Assembly: GCA_934096985.1 (NCBI GenBank)
Contig: CAKONC010000001.1
Location: forward strand, 1-64,000
Length of the DNA: 64,000 nucleotides
From: an uncultured Bacilli bacterium
GTDB taxonomy: Bacteria > Bacillota_I > Bacilli_A > RF39 > UBA660
Direction: 5' to 3'
A program made the translations under genes and the position numbers. Under the pieces are notes generated by a model, which saw nothing but the letters and a program-made list of their open reading frames with translations, did not search any database and was not told where the DNA came from. The first letter of the stretch is position 1; every line of letters begins with the position of its first letter. Below are positions 50,041-56,880 of the stretch, one piece after another.

Positions 50041-51498
50041 ATGGATAATAAAACTATCCTGAATAACCGATGGAATTACACTGATTTAAAATTAAAAGAT
50101 TATCTTAGAATTTATAAAAAAACTAACTTAAAAACTCAAGATAATATACAAGATATATTTAATGGTATTGATTTTAATTATATGGATCTAAATAAGCCTA
50201 TTTCTAATAACCAAAGGAAAAAATTATCTAGGGTTGTTGATGAATGGAAACAACTTGAATTATTAAAAGGATATTTTGAATATAAAGTTATAGAAATTCT
50301 AAATAAGAGATATATTACTAATCAAGAAATGTTAAGTATATTATTGTGGGGTGCTTTTGTAAAAGAAAGAAGTCAGTTAGACGAATATGAGGAAGTCTTA
50401 TTTACTGAAATAGGACAAGATTTATATAAACAAGGTATTGATGAAATAAAACCTACTAAAAAGAAAAAATGGAGTTTAACTTGGGAATATATATGGTCTA
50501 TGTTATGTTTACCTAATGTAAAAGGTAGTAGTTGGATAACATATATTGAAGCTTTAGCACTAACTAACGCTCAAGAAATAGAAAGACAAACTATTATCCA
50601 ATTACAGCAAAATAAAAAGCCTAATATAGAAGATGATGTGTTTAAAAACATCTTAAAAAAGCAACAAAATAGATATATTTCTATAAATGATGATAAAATA
50701 AGCGGTGCTTTAGATAGTCAAGTTGTAGAAATAGCCAATAAATCATTATTAAAAGCTGGTGAAGATGTAGGACAAAAGAAATTAAGAGCTAGATTTATTG
50801 CTGAAATTGATGATAGAACAACTAAGATGTGTGATGGTATGAATGGTATGTTATTCTATGTTAATGATTGGAATAGATTTTATAGATATAGTGATGATGA
50901 TAAAAGAGATGTTCTTTATACAATTAAAGGACTAGAAGTTGGGGCTAATTTGCCACCGATTAATAATCATTTTCATTATTGTAGAAGTACAATTACTTAT
51001 CTTACTGAAATGAAGTATAATGAGCTTATAGCCGAGTATAATCAGTTAAAAAGGATAATACCTAGTGAAGTACCTGAAAGCCTTGAAGAATACGCTAAAT
51101 TAAGGTATAATAATAGCAATTATTATGAAGAAATAAAACTCAAAGAGGAAATAGGAAAACATTATAAAAAAGACCTAGAAATAGGTGAAAAAAAGAAAAC
51201 TTTATCATTTAATAGTTATTATGAAAAAGTAAATGATACAAGAGAGTATTTAAGAAATGTTCAAGCTAAAGACTTTGGAACTATTGGTGAAATAAAACTA
51301 CATACCATTGATAGAATGATAGATAGAAATATCACTAAGGAAGATATAAAAAATATATTAGAAGATCCAACTAATCACTGGTATAGTCCTATAAATAATA
51401 GTGAGGTTTTCTTCAAAGATAAAAAAATGGTTGCTATTGATATAGAAGAATTAAGTGTCAAGACAGCATATAAGGGAAGAGGTAAGAAAAATGAATAA
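50041..51498 (+). CDS. Minor head protein with a C-terminal DUF4258/BECR-like domain
   Basis: 485 residues. The middle part is a Mu F/SPP1 gp7-like head morphogenesis domain: RFIAEIDDRTTKMCDGMNG and GANLPPINNHFHYCRSTITY. The last about 80 residues, KLHTIDRMIDRNITKEDIKN then ILEDPTNHW and VKTAYKG, resemble DUF4258/RelE-type or other BECR nuclease domains attached to phage head proteins. Such domains may act on the host after injection. Head domain call firm, C-terminal call tentative. Confidence 0.82.
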   Translation: MDNKTILNNRWNYTDLKLKDYLRIYKKTNLKTQDNIQDIFNGIDFNYMDLNKPISNNQRKKLSRVVDEWKQLELLKGYFEYKVIEILNKRYITNQEMLSILLWGAFVKERSQLDEYEEVLFTEIGQDLYKQGIDEIKPTKKKKWSLTWEYIWSMLCLPNVKGSSWITYIEALALTNAQEIERQTIIQLQQNKKPNIEDDVFKNILKKQQNRYISINDDKISGALDSQVVEIANKSLLKAGEDVGQKKLRARFIAEIDDRTTKMCDGMNGMLFYVNDWNRFYRYSDDDKRDVLYTIKGLEVGANLPPINNHFHYCRSTITYLTEMKYNELIAEYNQLKRIIPSEVPESLEEYAKLRYNNSNYYEEIKLKEEIGKHYKKDLEIGEKKKTLSFNSYYEKVNDTREYLRNVQAKDFGTIGEIKLHTIDRMIDRNITKEDIKNILEDPTNHWYSPINNSEVFFKDKKMVAIDIEELSVKTAYKGRGKKNE

Positions 51499-51676
51499 TC
51501 CTAGAAAGATTTTATCTATAAAAGATATAGAATTATTAGAATCAAAAAATATTGATATTCCTGATAAAGAATTGAATGATAGTGAATGGGATAATTTAAT
51601 AGTTCAAATAGCAATCAATTTGAAACAGGAAGAAGCCGAAAGGTTAATAGATATACTAGATGACAGCACTAAATAA
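51491..51676 (+). CDS. Small hypothetical protein, 61 residues
   Basis: Begins MNNPRKILSIKDIELLESKN; acidic and helical. Overlaps the head gene by 8 nt, with GAGGTAAG as RBS. If the head protein carries a toxic nuclease domain, a small immunity-type partner here is conceivable but purely inferred. Confidence 0.55.
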   Translation: MNNPRKILSIKDIELLESKNIDIPDKELNDSEWDNLIVQIAINLKQEEAERLIDILDDSTK

Positions 51677-51809
51677 GGTGCTGTTTTTCTATACTACTTT
51701 TATAGGTAGTATATCAATAGTAAAGAAATACTTTATTGTTGATATAGTGCTTATAAAATAGCACTAAATAATGATTATTAAGAGGAATGATAGCTACATT
51801 CCTTTTTTT
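51663..51809 (+). terminator. Array of five consecutive stem-loops, first and last terminator-like
   Basis: Hairpins: ACAGCAC/GTGCTGT (51663-51684, T run), ATACTAC/GTAGTAT (51691-51712), ATATCAA...TTGATAT with inner TAAAG/CTTTA (51711-51745), AGTGCT/AGCACT (51746-51765), AGGAATG/CATTCCT (51783-51803, T run). The remaining 100 bases up to the next gene hold no ORF, only a small ATTGT/ACAAT hairpin and the near repeat GCTGGGGAC/GCTTGGGAC. Confidence 0.75.
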
Positions 51810-51907
51810 AATGCCTTTCTATTGTGGCTCAACAATGGAGTTTTGTGTAAATGTAATGAGCTGGGGACTTAAAAAAGTAAATGGCTTGGGACAAAGGAGG
51901 AATAAGA

Positions 51908-52456
51908 ATGGACACAAATAATTCAAATGGTGTTGTTGATAACAATGTTCAACAAAACCAAAATGCAGGTGCTAATGTACCTAAAACTTTTGACGAAATG
52001 TTGAAAGAATCTAATTATCAAAGTGAATTTGATAGGAAAGTTCAAAAATCTTTAGAAACAGCTAAGGCTAAATGGGAAGCTGAACAAGAAGCTAAACAAA
52101 GTGAAGCCGAAAAATTAGCAAAGATGAAAGATGATGAGCGTAGAAATTATGAGCTAGAACAAGCTCGAAAAAAACAGGAAGAAGCTGAATTAAGATTAAG
52201 TGCTTATGAATTAAAAGAAGAAGCAATTAAGATGGCTAATATTCCTGAAACTCAGGTAGATGTTTCTTTATTGAATCTTATAGACTTTAGAAGCATTAAG
52301 GCTGAACAAGTAGAGCCTACTATTAAAAACATAAAGAAAGTATTTGATAGTGCTGTTGAAAATGAAGTGAATAAGAGATTAAAAGAAACTACTCCTAAGA
52401 CAGTAAACGCTAATATTTCTTCAAATAGTGAAAGAGTATCAAGATTTAGCGTTTAG
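51908..52456 (+). CDS. Capsid scaffolding protein (GP20/DUF4355-like)
   Basis: 182 residues, Asn/Gln-rich start (MDTNNSNGVVDNNVQQNQNA), then a long charged coiled coil (about 50-110) and a C-terminal capsid-binding region ending SERVSRFSV. Located just before the major capsid gene. ATG 51908 follows AAAGGAGG; an in-frame ATG at 51881 lies before that site. Confidence 0.82.
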   Translation: MDTNNSNGVVDNNVQQNQNAGANVPKTFDEMLKESNYQSEFDRKVQKSLETAKAKWEAEQEAKQSEAEKLAKMKDDERRNYELEQARKKQEEAELRLSAYELKEEAIKMANIPETQVDVSLLNLIDFRSIKAEQVEPTIKNIKKVFDSAVENEVNKRLKETTPKTVNANISSNSERVSRFSV

Positions 52457-52491
52457 TTATTGCCAAAAAAGGAAGAGGAGAGTGATTTAAT

Positions 52492-53463
52492 ATGGCAAAA
52501 CAAAATTCATTAAATATTCAAGACTATTTAAACGATGATGTTATGGATAGTCTAGCTGAAACACTTGACGGAGTTATTGAAAATATCCAATCAGGTTGTG
52601 TCAGTGAAGCTTTAAAAGCTAAAAATGGTAGTGGAGATCCTACTACAGGAAATGTAGAGTATAAGAGATTTGCAAATGCAGTAATCCAAGAAAAAGGAAC
52701 AGCAAGAGCAAACGGAAAGGGTAATAAAGTAAAAGCTAAACCAGTCACTGTAAATATTGATGATGATAAAGAAATCATTGAAGAATTACAAGAAAAAGAC
52801 CTTAAATTATATGGTGTTGATGGTATGGCTAAAAAGAGAAGCAAAAACGCTCAAGATGTCATCAAGACTTACTATGATAGAAAGTTCTTTAGAATTGGTC
52901 GTGACGCTGGTATCCAAGTTGAAAGAGTTAGTGGAGATACAACTAAGAAAATCGTTGATAGATTAATTAGTACAGCTAAAGTGACTAAAAATGATTTTGT
53001 TGATGGTGTAGATGAAGAGTTAATAGCTTTAGTAGTAAATACTAAATATAAAGGTGAATTAAAAGATTATTTAGATAGCCTACCTAACGGAACAACTCCA
53101 TCAAATGGAGCTATTGGTATGTATCAATCAGTTATCACTTATGAATCTAATCGTATGCCAAGTGATGTTCCAGCTATGGTTATGTTAAAAGAAGCTATAG
53201 CATTGCCAAACTATACAAGTGAGTATGGGGCTGAAAAAGTACCATTCGATGACGCTATAGCACTTGAATTATTCGCATACTCAGGTGGAGAAGCTTTAGT
53301 ACCTGAAATTATCTTATACGATTGTGATTATACTTATACAGAAGCTAAAATTACACAATTTGCTAGTGGTACAACTTATTACACTTATAATAAAGGTGAA
53401 TATACAGCTGTTCCATCAAGTGCTACATTCGATAGTGAAGAAACATATTACACTAGAGCGTAG
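52492..53463 (+). CDS. Major capsid protein
   Basis: 323 residues. SLNIQDYLNDDVMDSLAETL at the start and a central IDDDKEIIEELQEKD region, as in a subset of clostridial/bacilli siphophage capsid proteins that lack a clear HK97 cleavage signature. The last about 30 residues (QFASGTTYYTYNKGEYTAV) look like a short added surface motif. Assigned mainly by position after the scaffold and by size. Confidence 0.8.
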   Translation: MAKQNSLNIQDYLNDDVMDSLAETLDGVIENIQSGCVSEALKAKNGSGDPTTGNVEYKRFANAVIQEKGTARANGKGNKVKAKPVTVNIDDDKEIIEELQEKDLKLYGVDGMAKKRSKNAQDVIKTYYDRKFFRIGRDAGIQVERVSGDTTKKIVDRLISTAKVTKNDFVDGVDEELIALVVNTKYKGELKDYLDSLPNGTTPSNGAIGMYQSVITYESNRMPSDVPAMVMLKEAIALPNYTSEYGAEKVPFDDAIALELFAYSGGEALVPEIILYDCDYTYTEAKITQFASGTTYYTYNKGEYTAVPSSATFDSEETYYTRA

Positions 53464-53500
53464 TTAAATAAAAAAATAAAGAGAAGAAAGGAATTAAATT

Positions 53501-53740
53501 ATGAGAAAGTTTTTATGTAAAGAATCAGGAGCTGTTTTATTAGTTAATAGTAAGGAAGTTGCTAAGCAATTTGCAAGAAGTGACGCTTACGAAGAATTAA
53601 AAGAAGTAGAAGCTCCTAAAGAAAAAGCTATTAAGGATTATACTAAAAAAGAATTAGTAGCTTATCTTAAAACTCTTGATATTGAAGCTAGTGAAGATAT
53701 GAAAAAAGATGATTTATTAGCTTTAATTCCTGAGGAATAA
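53501..53740 (+). CDS. Small head protein with HeH/SAP-like motif
   Basis: 79 residues. C-terminal KDYTKKELVAYLKTLDIEAS then EDMKKDDLLALI matches the helix-extended-loop-helix (Rho-N/SAP-like) fold often found after phage capsid genes. May bind DNA or the capsid. Confidence 0.72.
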   Translation: MRKFLCKESGAVLLVNSKEVAKQFARSDAYEELKEVEAPKEKAIKDYTKKELVAYLKTLDIEASEDMKKDDLLALIPEE

Positions 53741-53766
53741 AATAATTAGAATTGGAGGGTAATAGA

Positions 53767-54078
53767 ATGAAAGAAGAAGCTAAAAGTAAAATGCTAAAAA
53801 GGTTAAAAGATGACCTTAGCGTGAACTTTAAAACTGGGGACGATAGTATATTGTCGGATTTTATTGATGATTATATTTCTATTGCCTCCAACAATTCTAA
53901 TCGTTCAAAAGACGATGAAAAATTATATCCGTATGTTTATAAGGCTGTTAAATCAGCATATCTTTTACGAGGAGATGAGGGTAGTTCTAGTTCTACTGAG
54001 GGAAGTTTATCTACATCTTATGAAGATATAGAAGAAAAACTAGCTCAAAAAGTTAGATCTATTAGGGTGATGAAATGA
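53767..54078 (+). CDS. Head-tail connector protein (gp6-like)
   Basis: 103 residues. LKDDLSVNFKTGDDSILSDF and the helical layout fit phage adaptor/DNA-packaging proteins that attach to the portal. ATG 53767 follows GGAGGG. Overlaps the next gene by 4 nt. Confidence 0.72.
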   Translation: MKEEAKSKMLKRLKDDLSVNFKTGDDSILSDFIDDYISIASNNSNRSKDDEKLYPYVYKAVKSAYLLRGDEGSSSSTEGSLSTSYEDIEEKLAQKVRSIRVMK

Positions 54079-54425
54079 GGATAAAGAACTTATCCAAAAT
54101 ATACATTTACAAACCTGAAAAAAAACTGATAAAGGGTGATTATACTACTGATTGGTATTATAAAGGTGAAGAAATGTTAAATCCACAGCAAGACATAGAC
54201 GAATTAAACCGCAATAGTGCTGGTGAAATAGACTATGAAATTGTTAAACTTCGTATTGATAGAAAAGTCGATATAGATAAAGGTGATGGAATATCTTTTA
54301 GTCCTTTAGAAGTAGATGATGATAAAAAGGTTAAAAATGATAAAAAACCTTATTATTTAGTTGAAAATAAGCCACAAATAGGTAAAACAACACTTTATAC
54401 TTTAATTACTAATAACGGAGAATAG
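54075..54425 (+). CDS. Head closure/stopper-type protein
   Basis: 116 residues, beta-rich. Position between adaptor and gp10-like genes is that of the head-closure stopper (gp16 of SPP1). No decisive motif, so the name rests on synteny. ATGA overlap with the upstream gene. Confidence 0.6.
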   Translation: MRIKNLSKIYIYKPEKKLIKGDYTTDWYYKGEEMLNPQQDIDELNRNSAGEIDYEIVKLRIDRKVDIDKGDGISFSPLEVDDDKKVKNDKKPYYLVENKPQIGKTTLYTLITNNGE

Positions 54426-54427
54426 TT

Positions 54428-54961
54428 ATGATTGATATAAGTTGGAATAAAAATAATCTTAAAAGTTTTGAAAAGAAGATGGAAACTATAATTAAAAAGC
54501 TTCCTGAAACAGCTAAATTAGGTGTTGAAGATTCTTTAAAAAATACTCAAGAAAAAGCTTTGAAAAATAAGCGTGGAAATAAAGATGAGAAACTTATTCC
54601 TATTGAAATATTGGATTTTGACAAAGGTAAAGTTGTTGGTAGAGTTTATACTAACAAAGATTTATTTTCTCACGCACCATTTTTGGAATATGGTACAGGA
54701 ACTAAAGCTGAATTACCACACATAGGACAAACTAAGACCTTTATTCAAAGTGGATATAGATATTGGTTCTTGCCTGTAGAAAAGGTAGATAGACAATTTA
54801 GTCCTGAAAGAATAATAGTAATAGATGGGAAACAATTCTATTTAATGTTTGCTACTAAACCATATCCATTTATGCGTCCGGCTTCTTTTTCCTCTCGTCA
54901 GGAAAATGCTGATTTAGTAAATGAGAGAATAGGAAAAATGTTGATGGAGGTATTAAAGTGA
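54428..54961 (+). CDS. HK97 gp10-like tail completion protein
   Basis: 177 residues with AKLGVEDSLKNTQEKALKN and ...HAPFLEYGTGTKAEL, the EYGT signature of the HK97-gp10 family. Terminates the tail tube for head joining. Overlaps the next gene by 4 nt. Confidence 0.82.
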   Translation: MIDISWNKNNLKSFEKKMETIIKKLPETAKLGVEDSLKNTQEKALKNKRGNKDEKLIPIEILDFDKGKVVGRVYTNKDLFSHAPFLEYGTGTKAELPHIGQTKTFIQSGYRYWFLPVEKVDRQFSPERIIVIDGKQFYLMFATKPYPFMRPASFSSRQENADLVNERIGKMLMEVLK

Positions 54962-55344
54962 AAGAATTTAAAGTAAGTGAGTTTTACGATATGGTAATAA
55001 CTATATTAGAAACTATTATGAAACAAGTAGTAGGAGAAAATCCTAATGGAGATAGTAAATTTCCTTGTATAGTAGTACAAGCTCCAATGAGATTAGACGA
55101 AGTAAACGGAGAGGAACTACCAATATTATCAAGATTCTCAATTACTTGTGAGGCTTGGACTAAAAAGAAAGCCACCAGTATTGAACTTGCTGATGAAATA
55201 GATAGTAAATTAAGAGGATATAATTTTACGAGAACAGGAACACCTATAAACCTTTATGACGAGAACACTAAATGTCATCGTTACGGAGGAAATTATGAGG
55301 TGTTTTATAATGCTCTCACAAATAGTTTAGAAAAAGTAAAATAG
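54958..55344 (+). CDS. Tail terminator/tail-component protein
   Basis: 128 residues, alpha/beta, with NPNGDSKFPCIVVQAPMRLD and a C-terminal RYGGNYEVFYNALTNSLEKV. Size and place after the gp10-like gene match tail terminator proteins. Starts at GTG inside an ATGA-like overlap (GTGA). Confidence 0.65.
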   Translation: MKEFKVSEFYDMVITILETIMKQVVGENPNGDSKFPCIVVQAPMRLDEVNGEELPILSRFSITCEAWTKKKATSIELADEIDSKLRGYNFTRTGTPINLYDENTKCHRYGGNYEVFYNALTNSLEKVK

Positions 55345-55361
55345 GTAAAGGAGGAATATAT

Positions 55362-55829
55362 ATGACACCTAAAACAGGTACTTTAACTAAAATTTATATA
55401 AGTGAAAAGGAATATCCAAGTGAATCCGATTTAACTTTAATTATGTATACTGAGGAAATTCCAGCAATAGAAGATCCAGCAGAAGCTGTGACATATCAAA
55501 CTACTGATATGGACGGAGAAGAACAAAGTAAAGGTAGTAAAAAAGCAACTACTCCAGCTATCCCAGTTCTTTATAAGAGTGAACAACACGATGAATTAAA
55601 GACTAAAGCTGATAGCAATAAAAGTTATTATTTCTTCATTCGTTATCCTGAATCTACTTGTGCTAGTGGAGAAAGTCCTTTAGTTAAATCTTTCTCAGCT
55701 CAAATGGATTTAACTGGTGATACTATTACAGCTGGAGATATTATTAAAGATACTTTAACTTTATATAGAAATTCTAGTGTAAAAGAAAGTCACGGATTAC
55801 CAGTAGCTCCAACTCAATCAGGTAGCTAA
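55362..55829 (+). CDS. Major tail tube protein
   Basis: 155 residues, beta-rich, with SFSAQMDLTGDTITAGDIIK typical of tail tube subunits of siphophages. Precedes the tail assembly chaperones and tape measure. AAAGGAGG upstream. No sheath gene follows, so the tail is non-contractile. Confidence 0.8.
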   Translation: MTPKTGTLTKIYISEKEYPSESDLTLIMYTEEIPAIEDPAEAVTYQTTDMDGEEQSKGSKKATTPAIPVLYKSEQHDELKTKADSNKSYYFFIRYPESTCASGESPLVKSFSAQMDLTGDTITAGDIIKDTLTLYRNSSVKESHGLPVAPTQSGS

Positions 55830-55842
55830 TAGGTGATAAATA

Positions 55843-56001
55843 ATGGCTAAATTTAAAAATAAGGAAACTGGTCGTGTTTGGGATATTACCAATGCGGAAC
55901 ATCTTAAACACTTCCGTTCTAATCCTAGATTTGAAGAAATAAAAGAAAAAACAAGTAGTAAGGAAACTAAAAAGGTAGAAAAAGCTACTAATAAAAAATA
56001 A
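55843..56001 (+). CDS. Small phage protein after the tail tube gene, 52 residues
   Basis: AGGTGAT upstream of ATG 55843. MAKFKNKETGRVWDITNAEH then a Lys/Glu-rich tail. Short proteins of this kind are common between the tail tube and chaperone genes. Function unknown. Confidence 0.65.
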   Translation: MAKFKNKETGRVWDITNAEHLKHFRSNPRFEEIKEKTSSKETKKVEKATNKK

Positions 56002-56024
56002 AAATAAAGGAAAGAGGTTTTATT

Positions 56025-56474
56025 ATGATTTTAAAAGTAAAAGATAAAGAATATTCATTTACAGCAACTATGAAAAAAATAGTTTCTATGAATAAAAAAT
56101 TAAAGGTTAAAAATTTAAGGGACGCTTTTTTTAAGGCTCTAAACGATGTAGATTTTGAGTTCTTAGCTGACGCTCTTTTAAGCTTTGCTGATGACGAAAC
56201 AAAGAAAGAATTAAATAACGATTCTAACAAAGTTTATGATATGATGGAAGCTTATGTTAATGAGAATGAAACTGATTATGAAGCTATATATAAATTACTA
56301 GCTGAGGAGATAAATGATAAAAGTTTTTTCGGCAAAAAGATGACGGAGGAAGAAATAAAGGCTCAAATGGACAATCCGCTAGCCAGCTTCGACATCAATC
56401 AAGTAATTACCAATACAGCGGAAAAAGTAATGGGAGAAGTAGTAGCGGAAGAGTTCAAAGGATACAAAGGCTAG
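56025..56474 (+). CDS. Tail assembly chaperone, G-type
   Basis: 149 residues. MILKVKDKEYSFTATMKKIV opens an alpha/beta N-terminal domain, the helical middle (FEFLADALLSFADDETKKEL) is typical of gpG-like chaperones that coat the tape measure. A TTTTTTC slippery sequence at 56324 would direct some ribosomes into the T frame. AAAGAGG precedes the ATG. Confidence 0.78.
   Translation: MILKVKDKEYSFTATMKKIVSMNKKLKVKNLRDAFFKALNDVDFEFLADALLSFADDETKKELNNDSNKVYDMMEAYVNENETDYEAIYKLLAEEINDKSFFGKKMTEEEIKAQMDNPLASFDINQVITNTAEKVMGEVVAEEFKGYKG
56324..56330 (+). promoter_or_regulatory. Candidate -1 frameshift heptamer
   Basis: T-TTT-TTC in the G frame (codons TTT 56325-56327 and TTC 56328-56330). The -1 frame is open from 56321 to 56845, and a slip here would fuse G to T. 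Confidence 0.5.
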
Positions 56475-56845
56475 ATTATATAGATCTAATATATGATTTA
56501 GAACCTTTAGCTTATAGATTTGGAATGAAACCTCACGAGTTTTGGGATTCTATTTATAGAGAAGTAGCTTTGTATGTAGAATCTCGTTCTCTCCAATATG
56601 AGCAAGAAATTAAATCACGAATCTTGTTAGCTGAAAATTTGGGTAATAAAATGATAGGCTCAGGTATGACAGCTAAAAATCCTAAAAATGTAAATCTTAT
56701 TAAAGAAATTTATCCGGATTTATTTAAAGAAGAATTAGCAAGACAAAGTGTATTTGAAAGAAAAGCAAGTGAGGGAGAGGAATTAGTCAATTTAATGTTA
56801 GAATTGACGGAAGAGTTGAGGCAAGAAACGAAAGGAAAAGAATAA
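56330..56845 (+). CDS. Tail assembly chaperone, T-domain in -1 frame
   Basis: The T frame gives a Gly/Ser/Asn-rich linker then LDYIDLIYDLEPLAYRFGMK and PHEFWDSIYREVALY, ending in a charged helix. The conserved-looking part begins upstream of the only ATG (56525), which has no good RBS, so translation by frameshift from G is the better model. It would make the GT fusion used in siphophage tail assembly. The exact slip point is uncertain. Confidence 0.65.
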   Translation, partial: RQKDDGGRNKGSNGQSASQLRHQSSNYQYSGKSNGRSSSGRVQRIQRLDYIDLIYDLEPLAYRFGMKPHEFWDSIYREVALYVESRSLQYEQEIKSRILLAENLGNKMIGSGMTAKNPKNVNLIKEIYPDLFKEELARQSVFERKASEGEELVNLMLELTEELRQETKGKE

Positions 56846-56880
56846 TAAGGAATCACACAAAGGAATGGTGGTGATGACTT

